Part shown: positions 54,349-62,452 of the stretch, piece by piece
Numbering within the stretch: position 1 is the stretch's first letter
Layout: each line of letters starts with the position of its first letter
Origin: Nonomuraea sp. NEAU-A123
GTDB taxonomy: Bacteria > Actinomycetota > Actinomycetes > Streptosporangiales > Streptosporangiaceae
DNA length: 64,000 nucleotides
Direction of reading: 5' to 3'
NCBI RefSeq assembly: GCF_018603905.1
Contig: NZ_JAHFZZ010000033.1
Coordinates: 1-64,000 of the forward strand
The notes under the pieces: generated by a model
Told to the model about the DNA's origin: nothing
Seen by the model: the letters and a program-made list of their open reading frames with translations, nothing else
Database searches by the model: none
Translations under genes and position numbers: made by a program

Positions 54349-54406
54349 GGCGGGGACCGCTCTGGACATAAGCGTCAGGCGAGGACCGCTCTTGACGTAA
54401 GTTGGA
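54349..54406 (+). repeat. 29-bp tandem duplication upstream of the amidase gene
   Basis: Units 54349-54377 and 54378-54406, each opening GGCGRGGACCGCTCTKGAC, lie between the small hypothetical gene and the amidase start. The divergence is about one quarter of positions, mostly at the unit end. Confidence 0.7.
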
Positions 54407-54410
54407 ACGC

Positions 54411-55256
54411 ATGCGTGCTCTTCCTGCGTCACTCCTCGCTGTCTGCGGCCTGATTGCCACCGCGTGCGGCAGCACCGGCAGCGGTGGCGCCGCGGCAGGT
54501 CAGGCCGCCCAAGCGGCCGCGACGACCCTGGCCCCCGCCCCGGCTCAGGCTCGTACCACGCCCCAGGCTCGCGCCAAGCCCCAGGCCGCGGCCCGGCCGC
54601 TGGAGGGCAAGACCATCGTCATCGACCCGGGGCACAACGGCGGAAACTACCGCGATCCGAAGGCCGTCAACCGCAAGGTCAACGTGCTGACCAAATGGAA
54701 GCCGTGTGACACGACGGGGACCGAGACGGACAGCCATTACACCGAGGCCGCCTTCACCTGGGACGTCTCCAACCGCGTGGTCAAGATCCTCAAGGCCCGC
54801 GGTGCCGCGGTGAAGCTGACCAGGGCCGACAACAGCAGCGTCGGGCCGTGCATCACCGAGCGGGCCGCGATCGGCAACAAGGCCAAGGCCGACGCCGCCA
54901 TCTCCGTGCACGGCGACGGCGCCCCGGCCGCCAACCACGGCTTCCACGTCATCATGCCGAAGAAGATCAACGGCCCGGTCGACCCCGTCGTGGCCGACTC
55001 GCGCAAGCTGGGCCTGGCCGTGCGTGACGCGTACAAGAAGGAGACCGGCCTGCCCTATTCGACCTACATCGGCAGCAAGGCCCTCGACTTCCGCAATGAT
55101 CTCGGCGGGCTCAACCTGTCGACCGTGCCGAAGATCTTCATCGAGTGCGGCAACATGCGTAACCCGGCTGAGGCGGCCAAGTTCCAGAATTCCGCGTTCC
55201 GGCAGCGGATCGCGGTGGCGCTGGCCGATGGTTTGCAGCACTATCTCAAAGCATGA
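54411..55256 (+). CDS. N-acetylmuramoyl-L-alanine amidase, lipoprotein
   Basis: 281 residues. A lipoprotein signal ends in the lipobox IATAC-GS (Cys near residue 20), then a Gln/Ala/Pro-rich linker, then an Amidase_3 zinc domain: IVIDPGHNGGN (first His), Glu in the TEAAFTWDV region, VHGDGAP/NHGFHV (second His) and the catalytic Glu in FIECGNMRN. It cuts the bond between MurNAc and L-alanine in peptidoglycan at the outer membrane face. The stop overlaps the GH20 start (ATGA), so the two act in one pathway of wall turnover. Confidence 0.9.
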   Translation: MRALPASLLAVCGLIATACGSTGSGGAAAGQAAQAAATTLAPAPAQARTTPQARAKPQAAARPLEGKTIVIDPGHNGGNYRDPKAVNRKVNVLTKWKPCDTTGTETDSHYTEAAFTWDVSNRVVKILKARGAAVKLTRADNSSVGPCITERAAIGNKAKADAAISVHGDGAPAANHGFHVIMPKKINGPVDPVVADSRKLGLAVRDAYKKETGLPYSTYIGSKALDFRNDLGGLNLSTVPKIFIECGNMRNPAEAAKFQNSAFRQRIAVALADGLQHYLKA

Positions 55257-56851
55257 TTCCTCGCCCCAATCTGCTGAACGATCTCTCCGGTTCCTACGAG
55301 CTGACCTCGGGCGCGGCCGTCTCGGGGCCCGAGGACCTGGTGGACGCCGTACGACTGGCGCTGCCGGTGCTCGACCTGCGGCCGGGCGACGCGGGAGCCG
55401 TCGATCTGCGGCACGACCCAGCCCTCGGCCCGGAGGCGTACCGGCTGGTCGTGGGGTCGCGCGGGGTGGAGATCACGGCGGGTGACCGGGCGGGCGCCTT
55501 CTACGCGGGGCAGTCGCTGCACCAGTTGCTGCCGCCCGCGTCCTACCGTTTCGCGGCCGAGGCGGCGTGGACCGTTCCGGGGGTGCGGATCGAGGACGCT
55601 CCCCGTTTCTCCTGGCGGGGGCTGCACCTCGACGTGGCCAGGCACTTCTTCCCCAAGCGTGAGGTGCTCCGCCTGGTCGACCTGATGGGGATGCACAAGC
55701 TCAACCGGCTCCACCTGCACCTGGTCGACGACCAGGGCTGGCGGGTGGAGAGCAGGGCGTACCCGCGGCTGCACGAGGTGGCCTCGCACCGCTCTCGCAC
55801 CGCGACCAACCACTACCGCGAGCCCGACGCCTACGACGAGATCCCGCACGGCGGCTACTACTCGCTCGACGACCTGACGGAGATCGCCGCCTACGCGCGA
55901 GCCCGTGCGGTCACCGTCGTGCCGGAGATCGACGTGCCGGGGCACGCCCAGGCGATCCTGGCCGCCTATCCGGAGTTCGGCTCCTCCGACGACGACTATC
56001 AGGTGCTGGAGCGGTGGGGCATCACCCCGGCCATCCTGTCTCCCATGCCGCCCACGGTCGAGTTCCTGACCGCGATCTTCGACGAGCTGATCGGCGCCAT
56101 CGGCGAGACCCCCTACGTGCACATCGGCGGCGACGAGGTGGTGCTCGACCACTGGGCCGCCTCCCCCGAGATCACCGCCTACCGCGACTCGCTGGGCCTT
56201 TCGTCCATGGGCGAGTTGCAGGCGTGGTTCCTGCGCCGGCTCGCCGACGTGCTCGCGGACCGCGGCGCGCGGGCGGTCGTGTGGGACGAGGCGTTCGTCA
56301 GCGGCGAGCTGCGGCACGACACGCTGGTGATGCCGTGGCGCGGGATGGGCGTCGGCCGGCGGGCCGCCGCGGCGGGCCACGAGGTGATCGCGACGCCGGT
56401 GTTCCCGCTGTACTTCGACTACGCGGAGTCGGCGGCGGCCGACGAGCCCATGGCGATCGGTGACGCGATCACCGTCGCCGACGTCGCGGCCTTCTCCCCC
56501 GCCCCGGACGACTGGTCCGGCAAGGAGCGGTCGCGGGTCGTCGGGGCCCAGGCCCAGCTCTGGACCGAGCGCATCCCCGACCCTCGTACGCTCGACTACC
56601 GGGCATGGCCGCGGGCGTGCGCCCTGGCGGAGGTGGCGTGGTCCGGCTCAGCCGGGGCCGACTTCCCGGCCCGTCTGGAGGAGCATCTCGGCCGGCTCGA
56701 CGCGATCGGGGTGGAGTACCGGCCGCTGGACGGGCCCAAGCCGTGGCAGCGGCGCAGACCTCACCGGCCCGCCACGGTACGCGTGGCCGAGGTCATGAAG
56801 CGGGTGGACTCGATGACCCACGACGCGGAGTCGACCAGACCCAGCGTGTGA
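55253..56851 (+). CDS. Beta-N-acetylhexosaminidase, GH20
   Basis: 532 residues. A GH20b-type N-terminal domain (SYELTSGAAVSGPEDLVDAVRLAL) is followed by the TIM barrel with WRGLHLDVARHFF, HLHLVDDQGWR and the catalytic Asp294-Glu295 pair in HIGGDEV, plus the distal Trp in QLWTERI. It removes terminal GlcNAc or GalNAc from chitin or peptidoglycan fragments by substrate-assisted catalysis. No signal peptide is visible, so it acts inside the cell on imported fragments. Coupled to the amidase gene. Confidence 0.92.
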   Translation: MIPRPNLLNDLSGSYELTSGAAVSGPEDLVDAVRLALPVLDLRPGDAGAVDLRHDPALGPEAYRLVVGSRGVEITAGDRAGAFYAGQSLHQLLPPASYRFAAEAAWTVPGVRIEDAPRFSWRGLHLDVARHFFPKREVLRLVDLMGMHKLNRLHLHLVDDQGWRVESRAYPRLHEVASHRSRTATNHYREPDAYDEIPHGGYYSLDDLTEIAAYARARAVTVVPEIDVPGHAQAILAAYPEFGSSDDDYQVLERWGITPAILSPMPPTVEFLTAIFDELIGAIGETPYVHIGGDEVVLDHWAASPEITAYRDSLGLSSMGELQAWFLRRLADVLADRGARAVVWDEAFVSGELRHDTLVMPWRGMGVGRRAAAAGHEVIATPVFPLYFDYAESAAADEPMAIGDAITVADVAAFSPAPDDWSGKERSRVVGAQAQLWTERIPDPRTLDYRAWPRACALAEVAWSGSAGADFPARLEEHLGRLDAIGVEYRPLDGPKPWQRRRPHRPATVRVAEVMKRVDSMTHDAESTRPSV

Positions 56852-56859
56852 GCCGTGCG

Positions 56860-57639
56860 TCACATCTCCAGCACCATGGTCATGAAGGCCAGCAGATCGG
56901 CCCGCCGCCGGAACGGATTGCGGTAGAGCGCGGGCCCGCCGAGCCTGATTCGCAGCGCCTCGCGCACGATCCGGTGCCAGCGCGCGTCGAACGCCTCCAG
57001 CGCGTATTCACCGGCGGCGGTCTTCGACGTCACCTCGCCCACCGCGAGCGTCTGGCGCAGGCGGGCGATGCCGAGCACGCCCCACGCGGTCTGGTACTCG
57101 CTCAGCGCGAGCACGCCCGGCCGGGAGGCCGGCCGGGCGCTGTACTGTACCCATCTGGTCCAGTACGTCGCCAGGTTCGCCCTGGTCTGCCGGGCGAGCG
57201 TGTCCCAGTCGGTGTGGATGCCGAGCTGGGCCGCCGACGGCCCTCTCACGGCCACGCCACCCTGGGCCAGCACGTGCCAGGTGACCAGGCCGCGCTCGAA
57301 CCGTCCCGACTCGGTCAGCCGCCATTCGTGCACCGACGACCCATCGGGCGCCTGCGCCGGGTCCTTGCGCAGGTCGTCCCAGGTGACGTAGAGGCCGTCG
57401 AAGTACGGCTTGGCCCCACGGGTCTTCAGCTCGGTGTGGATCGTACGAAGCACGGCGGGATCGGGCGGCCGGCCGGTCACCGCGACGAAGTCGACGTCGC
57501 TCACCCGTGGCCGGTAGTCGCCCAGCGCGATCGATCCCTGCAGGTACAGCCCCTCGATCAGACCGGGCGCGTGGCGATCGGCCAGTTCGAGGTAGTCCCG
57601 GCACAGGCGCGCGGGCGTGTCGTGCAGATCATCGAGCAT
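56860..57639 (-). CDS. Nucleotidyltransferase with aminoglycoside-adenylyltransferase-like C-terminus
   Basis: 259 residues. The nucleotidyltransferase motif is LQGSIALGDYRPRVSDVDFVAVT (Gly-Ser and Asp-x-Asp). The C-terminal helical domain (DUF4111 type; LSEYQTAWGVLGIARLRQTL) resembles AadA-like adenylyltransferases. Close relatives adenylate streptomycin or spectinomycin, but many actinobacterial members have no known substrate, so resistance should not be assumed. Confidence 0.8.
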   Translation of the reverse strand: MLDDLHDTPARLCRDYLELADRHAPGLIEGLYLQGSIALGDYRPRVSDVDFVAVTGRPPDPAVLRTIHTELKTRGAKPYFDGLYVTWDDLRKDPAQAPDGSSVHEWRLTESGRFERGLVTWHVLAQGGVAVRGPSAAQLGIHTDWDTLARQTRANLATYWTRWVQYSARPASRPGVLALSEYQTAWGVLGIARLRQTLAVGEVTSKTAAGEYALEAFDARWHRIVREALRIRLGGPALYRNPFRRRADLLAFMTMVLEM

Positions 57640-57722
57640 CCGGGAACCCTAGCAACGCCGGGAACGCAGGCTGTCACAGTTGGCTCGTTCTTCCACCTGC
57701 TGTGGGCTCCACGCCGTCCACC

Positions 57723-57772
57723 CGTTTCAGGCCGTTTCAGGCCACACGACCTCAGGCCGTACGACTTCAGGC
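57723..57772 (-). repeat. TGA-bearing tandem repeats at the pyrD 3' end
   Basis: Four units (10, 10, 15 and 15 bp), each ending TTCAGGC or CTCAGGC on the plus strand, run from 57723 to 57772. On the minus strand each contains GCC-TGA; the unit at 57758-57772 holds the actual pyrD stop and the other three copies repeat it downstream. Confidence 0.85.
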
Positions 57773-58819
57773 CGTACGGCCGATCGCTTCCGAGATCGAG
57801 GTGAGGCCGTGGCGGCGGACGCGGCGCGCGAGCTGCCGGTGGATGCGCGCGGCCCAGAACGGCCCGCCGTAGATCCACCCGGTGTAGCCCTGGACCAGCG
57901 TGGCCCCGGCGAGCAGGCGCTCCCAGACGTCGTCGACGTCCTCCACGCCGCCCACGGAGACCAGCGTGAGCCGGTCGCCGACGCGGGCCCGCAGCCGGCG
58001 CAGCACCTGCAGGGAGCGCGCCTTGAGCGGGCGGCCCGACAGTCCGCCGGTCTCGCCGCCGTGCCGGATCGTGGTGTTGGTCGCGATGATCCCGTCGAGT
58101 CCCAGCTCCAGCGCCAGGTCGGCGACCGCGTCGACGTCCTCGTCCGCCAGGTCGGGCGCGATCTTCACCAGCAGCGGGGTACGGCGCGGCGTGCCGTCGG
58201 CGACCTCCTTGACCGAGGCGAGCAGCGGGCGCAGCAGCGACACGGCCTGCAGGTCGCGCAGTCCGGGAGTGTTGGGCGAGCTCACGTTGACCACGAGATA
58301 GTCGGCCAGCGACGCCAGCTCCTTGGCACTGGCCACATAGTCGGCGACGGCCTCGGCCTCGGGCACCACCTTGGTCTTGCCGATGTTGACCCCGACCACG
58401 ACCGGCAGCCCCCGGGTGCGGCGCAGGCGGCGCGACGCGGCCACCGCCCCGGCGTTGTTGAAGCCCATCCGGTTGATGACGGCCCGTCCCGGCACCAGCC
58501 TGAACAGCCGGGGCCGGGGGTTGCCCGGCTGGGCGTGCGCGGTGATGGTGCCGACCTCGACATGGCCGAAGCCCAGGGCGGCGACGCCCTCGGCGCAGGC
58601 GGCGTCCTTGTCGAACCCGGCGGCCAGGCCGAGCGGTCCGGGGAAGTGCACGCCGAACGCGCTGACGCGCAGAACCGGGTCGTGCGGCGCGAGCGCTCGA
58701 TAGAGCAGCCGCTTGAGCAGGGGGAGCGCCGAGAGCAGCGCGAGGGCCCTGACAGTCAGATGGTGCACGGCCTCGGCGTCGAAACGTCGCAAGACCTGCG
58801 TGAACACGAGGCGATACAT
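57767..58819 (-). CDS. pyrD: Dihydroorotate dehydrogenase (quinone), class 2
   Basis: 350 residues. FMN enzyme of pyrimidine synthesis that passes electrons from dihydroorotate to membrane quinone. An N-terminal amphipathic region (FTQVLRRFDAEAVHHLTVRALALLSALPLL) is typical for class 2. Also present are FGHVEVGTITAHAQPGNPRPRLFRL, NVSSPNTPGLRDLQ with the catalytic Ser, and LVSVGGVEDVDDVWERLLAGATLVQGYTGWIYGGP for the FMN phosphate. The last codons run into a series of tandem repeats. Confidence 0.94.
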   Translation of the reverse strand: MYRLVFTQVLRRFDAEAVHHLTVRALALLSALPLLKRLLYRALAPHDPVLRVSAFGVHFPGPLGLAAGFDKDAACAEGVAALGFGHVEVGTITAHAQPGNPRPRLFRLVPGRAVINRMGFNNAGAVAASRRLRRTRGLPVVVGVNIGKTKVVPEAEAVADYVASAKELASLADYLVVNVSSPNTPGLRDLQAVSLLRPLLASVKEVADGTPRRTPLLVKIAPDLADEDVDAVADLALELGLDGIIATNTTIRHGGETGGLSGRPLKARSLQVLRRLRARVGDRLTLVSVGGVEDVDDVWERLLAGATLVQGYTGWIYGGPFWAARIHRQLARRVRRHGLTSISEAIGRTA

Positions 58820-58864
58820 CAGGGGTCAGGGTACCAATCGCGGTGGCCCCCTATATTGACCGGC

Positions 58865-59239
58865 ATGGCGCAGCTCAAGATCTATGGCCGGCGGGACGTG
58901 TGGGCCGGGCGGCAGCGGGAGCTCTCGGACCTCCTGCACTCCTGTGTGGTGAGCGCGTGGGGGCTGCCGGAGGACAAGCGGTTCCACCGGTTCCTGCTGC
59001 TCGACGCCGAGGACTTCGTGTGCCCGCAGCGCGGCCCGGACTACCTGATCATCGAGGTGGTCTGCTTCACCGGCCGCAGCGACGACGCCAAACGGGCGCT
59101 GATCCGGACGATCTACGACAGATCCGGGCTCGCCGCCGAGGACGTGGAGATCACGATCATCGAGATGCCCAAGGTCAACTGGGGCATCCGCGGGGTCCCG
59201 GCGGACGAGCTGGCGCTGCCGTACAAGGTGGAGTTCTAG
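58865..59239 (+). CDS. Tautomerase family protein
   Basis: 124 residues. AQLKIYGRRDVWAGRQRELSDLLHSCVVSAWGLPEDKRFHRFLLLD and the DVEITIIEMPKVNWGIRG ending match the MIF/4-oxalocrotonate tautomerase-like family (tautomerase_2 type). The catalytic N-terminal Pro of classical members is not at position 2 (here Ala), so its activity is uncertain. Its stop lies in an 11-bp tandem duplication. Confidence 0.78.
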   Translation: MAQLKIYGRRDVWAGRQRELSDLLHSCVVSAWGLPEDKRFHRFLLLDAEDFVCPQRGPDYLIIEVVCFTGRSDDAKRALIRTIYDRSGLAAEDVEITIIEMPKVNWGIRGVPADELALPYKVEF

Positions 59240-59254
59240 CCGTGTTCTAGCCGA
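59233..59254. repeat. 11-bp tandem duplication carrying the stops of two convergent genes
   Basis: GTTCTAGCCGT (59233-59243) and GTTCTAGCCGA (59244-59254). The TAG in the first unit ends the tautomerase gene; the CTA in the second is the TAG of the convergent membrane-protein gene. Confidence 0.85.
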
Positions 59255-59930
59255 GGGTGCCGAGCACCACCGCGCCCGCGCCGATCGCGAGGGCCAGCGG
59301 GAACGCCCACCACTTCGGCGCGGGGCCGTCGCGCAGGATCTTGACGCCGAAGGGTACGAGCGCGACGCACAGGCCCGCGGTGGCCACGATCGACATCACG
59401 CCGGTGCCCTTGAGCACGCCGATCGGCAGCGCGGACATGAGGCCGAGGGCGACCGCCCGTACGACATCCAGCGTGCCGGCCCGCCACAGGCCGACAGCGA
59501 GCACGATCCAGCCGAAGAACAGCGCCACGCTGAGCGAGGCGAAGACGTGGAAGGCGCCGTAAGAGTCCGCCACCGCCTGCCGCGCGGCCGGAAGGCCCTC
59601 GACGGAGACCAGTTGGAACGCCAGATGGCTGACCCCGGCGTGGAAGGTCCGCTCGAACAGGCCCAGCATCACCATCACCCCGCCCCACAGCACCCACCGC
59701 GAGCCGGGCGAGCGCCGCACGAGGCCGAGCACGCCGGGCCAGAGCAGCACGTTGCCCGCGGCGAAGCAACTGTAGGAGGCGGTCATCAGCGCCGCGTTCC
59801 CGGCGAAGGCCGCGAGCTGGCGGGGGAAGAAGGCGTCGTACGGCAGGCGCAGCAGCACGCCCACCAGCATGAGGACCGGCGCGATCACGAGGCTGACGCC
59901 TTCGGCCCACCGTCCGGGGAATTCGGTCAT
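59247..59930 (-). CDS. Integral membrane protein, unknown function
   Basis: 227 residues with about seven membrane helices (VSLVIAPVLMLVGVLLRL ... LALAIGAGAVVLGTLG). ATG 59930 begins MTEFPGRWAEG. I do not recognise a named family; there is some likeness to DUF4386/DUF998-type polytopic proteins. Three bases would suffice for a longer start, which I reject because the resulting residues look non-coding. Confidence 0.65.
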   Translation of the reverse strand: MTEFPGRWAEGVSLVIAPVLMLVGVLLRLPYDAFFPRQLAAFAGNAALMTASYSCFAAGNVLLWPGVLGLVRRSPGSRWVLWGGVMVMLGLFERTFHAGVSHLAFQLVSVEGLPAARQAVADSYGAFHVFASLSVALFFGWIVLAVGLWRAGTLDVVRAVALGLMSALPIGVLKGTGVMSIVATAGLCVALVPFGVKILRDGPAPKWWAFPLALAIGAGAVVLGTLG

Positions 59931-60019
59931 GCCTAGATCCAACCGAGCGGGATCGGCCGGGTCATTGGCGCAGGGGCGAGGTTCAGGGGTAGCGCTAGGT
60001 GGACGGTATGGTCCGACTC

Positions 60020-61399
60020 ATGAGCACTCACTATGACGTCGTCGTTCTCGGCGCGGGTCCCGGAGGGTACACGGCCGCGGTCCGCGCCGCCCAGCTCGGG
60101 CTGCGCGCAGCGGTCATCGAGGAGAAGTACTGGGGTGGCGTCTGCCTGAACGTGGGCTGTATCCCGTCCAAGGCGCTGCTGCGCAACGCCGAGCTCGCGC
60201 ACATTTTCCACAACGAGGCCAAGACCTTCGGCATCACCGGCGAGGTCAGCTTCGACTACGGCGCCGCCTTCCAGCGCAGCCGCAAGGTGGCCGACGGACG
60301 GGTCAAGGGCGTCCACTACCTGATGAAGAAGAACGCCATCACGGAGTACGACGGCCGCGGCACGTTCCTCGACGCCAACACGATCCAGGTGAACGACGAG
60401 ACGATCACCTTCGCCACCTGCATCATCGCCACCGGGGCCACCACCAGGCTGATCCCGGGCACGTCGCTGTCGGAGCGGGTGGTGACGTACGAGGAGCAGA
60501 TCATGACCGATCAGCTCCCCGGCAGCATCATCATCGCGGGCGCGGGCGCGATCGGGGTGGAGTTCGCGTACGTCCTGCACAACTACGGCGTCAAGGTGAC
60601 GATCGTGGAGTTCCTCGACCGCATGGTCCCGCTGGAGGACGAGGAGGTCTCGGCCGAGCTGGCCAAGCGCTACAAGCGGCTCGGCATCGAGGTGCTCACC
60701 TCCACCCGCGTCGACGGCATCGACGACACCGGCGCCTCGGTCAAGGTGACCGTCACCCGCGACGGGCAGCAGCAGGTGCTCGAGGCCGACAAGGTGCTGC
60801 AGGCCATCGGCTTCGCACCGCGCGTAGACGGCTACGGCCTGGAGAAGACCGGCGTGGCCCTCACCGACCGGGGCGCGATCGCGATCGACGGCCGGTGCCG
60901 GACGAACGTGCCGCACATCTTCGCCATCGGCGACGTCACCGCCAAGCTGATGCTGGCGCACGCCGCCGAGTCCATGGGCATCATCGCGGCCGAGACGATC
61001 GGCGACGCGGAGACCATGGAGCTCGACTACGTGATGATCCCCCGGGCCACGTACTGCCAGCCGCAGGTGGCCAGCTTCGGCCACACCGAGGCGCAGGCCC
61101 GTGACCTGGGCTATGACGTGAAGGTGGCCAAGTTCCCGTTCACCGCGAACGGCAAGGCCCACGGCCTGGGCGACACGGCCGGCTTCGTCAAGATCGTCAG
61201 CGACAACCAGTACGGCGAGCTGCTCGGCGCGCACCTGATCGGCCCCGAGGTGACGGAGCTGCTGCCCGAGCTGACGCTGGCCCAGCAGTGGGACCTCACC
61301 GTGCACGAGGTCGCGCGCAACGTGCACGCCCACCCCACGCTCGGCGAAGCGGTCAAGGAAGCGATCCACGGCCTCGCGGGCCACATGATCAACATGTAA
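60020..61399 (+). CDS. lpdA: Dihydrolipoyl dehydrogenase (E3)
   Basis: 459 residues. FAD-binding GAGPGGYTAAVRAAQLG, redox disulfide CLNVGCIPSK (Cys-x4-Cys), NAD-binding GAGAIGVEFAYVL and the C-terminal HAHPTLGEAVKEAIHG with the catalytic His-Glu pair. It reoxidises the lipoyl groups of 2-oxoacid dehydrogenase complexes. It probably serves the E1/E2 operon at 23-27 kb. ATG 60020 is preceded, seven bases away, by TATGGT and by no ribosome site, so the mRNA may be leaderless. Confidence 0.95.
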   Translation: MSTHYDVVVLGAGPGGYTAAVRAAQLGLRAAVIEEKYWGGVCLNVGCIPSKALLRNAELAHIFHNEAKTFGITGEVSFDYGAAFQRSRKVADGRVKGVHYLMKKNAITEYDGRGTFLDANTIQVNDETITFATCIIATGATTRLIPGTSLSERVVTYEEQIMTDQLPGSIIIAGAGAIGVEFAYVLHNYGVKVTIVEFLDRMVPLEDEEVSAELAKRYKRLGIEVLTSTRVDGIDDTGASVKVTVTRDGQQQVLEADKVLQAIGFAPRVDGYGLEKTGVALTDRGAIAIDGRCRTNVPHIFAIGDVTAKLMLAHAAESMGIIAAETIGDAETMELDYVMIPRATYCQPQVASFGHTEAQARDLGYDVKVAKFPFTANGKAHGLGDTAGFVKIVSDNQYGELLGAHLIGPEVTELLPELTLAQQWDLTVHEVARNVHAHPTLGEAVKEAIHGLAGHMINM

Positions 61400-61407
61400 T
61401 GAGCAAG

Positions 61408-61437
61408 TGATCGGTACGGCTGGCGCTGTACCGATCA
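61408..61437 (+). terminator. Terminator hairpin after lpdA
   Basis: TGATCGGTAC pairs perfectly with GTACCGATCA (10 bp) around a 10-nt loop, starting nine bases after the stop. The flanking CAAG and CTTG can extend the stem with a small bulge. Confidence 0.75.
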
Positions 61438-61450
61438 GCCCTTGCCAATC

Positions 61451-61487
61451 GTTATCCGCATGGATAAATTTACTCGCATGGATAACA
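61451..61487 (+). promoter_or_regulatory. Operator-like repeats before the membrane protein/TetR pair
   Basis: TTATCC-GCAT-GGATAA (61452-61467) is a perfect 16-bp palindrome. GCATGGATAAC recurs at 61477-61487, so ATGGATAA occurs twice 18 bp apart. The region is AT-rich. The TetR gene at 61866 is the natural candidate for binding here. Confidence 0.55.
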
Positions 61488-61864
61488 AAATCTGGACGCC
61501 CGTCAGGACGCTCTTCGTCGTCATGCTCGCCGTCTCGGTCCTGGCCCTCGGGGTGGCGGCCATCGTCGGCGGGGACTGGGTGGTGTGGGTACGCGGCGTG
61601 GCGGTGGCCGCCGCTGCCGCCTGGCTCATCGCGCTGACCGGCCAGGCCGAGAAGGGCAGGCGGGCCGCCTACATCCGCATCCGCTTCGTAGCGACCATCG
61701 CCCCCATCGGGATCCTGCTCATCGTGGCCGTCCCGTCCAGCGGCTACCCGCTGTGGATGCGGGTCGAGCAGGGCCTGGTCGGGGTGCTGCTGGTGGCCGT
61801 CGCGACGCTCGTCAACCGCCGGGCCGTACGGCAGGCGTACCCGAAGCGTGGCAAGCTCGGATGA
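61478..61864 (+). CDS. Small four-helix membrane protein
   Basis: 128 residues from ATG 61478; ATG 61460 is possible. There are four membrane helices (LFVVMLAVSVLALGVAAIVGG, VAVAAAAAWLIALTG, FVATIAPIGILLIVAVP, QGLVGVLLVAVATLV). Family not recognised. One base separates its stop from the TetR start, so the two are co-transcribed and TetR probably represses both through the operator at the 5' end. Confidence 0.7.
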   Translation: MDNKIWTPVRTLFVVMLAVSVLALGVAAIVGGDWVVWVRGVAVAAAAAWLIALTGQAEKGRRAAYIRIRFVATIAPIGILLIVAVPSSGYPLWMRVEQGLVGVLLVAVATLVNRRAVRQAYPKRGKLG

Positions 61865-61865
61865 C

Positions 61866-62444
61866 ATGGAGACAGCTCGTCACGCGGCGACTGAGGCACG
61901 CAAGGCCCAGATCACTCAGGCCACGATCGCCCTGCTGGCCGGACGCGGTTACGCCGCGACGACCTTCGAGGCCATCTGCGAGCATGCCGGGCTCAGCAGC
62001 AAGCGGCTCATCTCCTACCACTTCTCCAGCAAGGACGAGCTGCTGGCGGCCGTGGTCCGCAAGGTCGTGGACGACGCGGCCGCCTTCATGCGGCCCGCGC
62101 TCGACGCCGCCGACGGCGCCCGCGACCTGCTCCAGGCGTACATCCGGTCGAACGTGGCCTTCGTCGCCGCCCATCCCGACCATGTGCGGGCCGTTCAGCA
62201 GATCGCCGCCAACTCCGCTCAGCTCGGCGGCCAGGAGCGGGACGCGGCGATCGCCCGATTGGTGGCGTTTTTCGATGATGGCCGGCGTACGGGGACGTTC
62301 CGGTCGTTCGACTCGGCGATCATGGCCACGACGCTGCGGGCCGCGGTCGACGCCGTGGCCGACCGGCTGGTCGACGGGCTGGATCCGGAGCTGTGCGCGG
62401 CGGAGTTGGTCGAGACGTTCGACCGCGCGACCCGCGCGTCCTAG
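61866..62444 (+). CDS. TetR family regulator
   Basis: 192 residues from ATG 61866 (GTG 61848 possible). Helix-turn-helix: TFEAICEHAGLSSKRLISYHFSSKDELL. Cotranscribed with the preceding membrane protein. It converges with the ABC permease gene, nine bases apart. Confidence 0.88.
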   Translation: METARHAATEARKAQITQATIALLAGRGYAATTFEAICEHAGLSSKRLISYHFSSKDELLAAVVRKVVDDAAAFMRPALDAADGARDLLQAYIRSNVAFVAAHPDHVRAVQQIAANSAQLGGQERDAAIARLVAFFDDGRRTGTFRSFDSAIMATTLRAAVDAVADRLVDGLDPELCAAELVETFDRATRAS

Positions 62445-62452
62445 CGCCACTG

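Noticed and set aside
56860..57639. Antibiotic resistance gene (AadA) call
   Set aside because: Only the general nucleotidyltransferase motif and helical domain are visible; actinobacterial members often have other roles.
59933..61867. Long frame opposite lpdA
   Set aside because: Shadow of a fully conserved dihydrolipoyl dehydrogenase gene.
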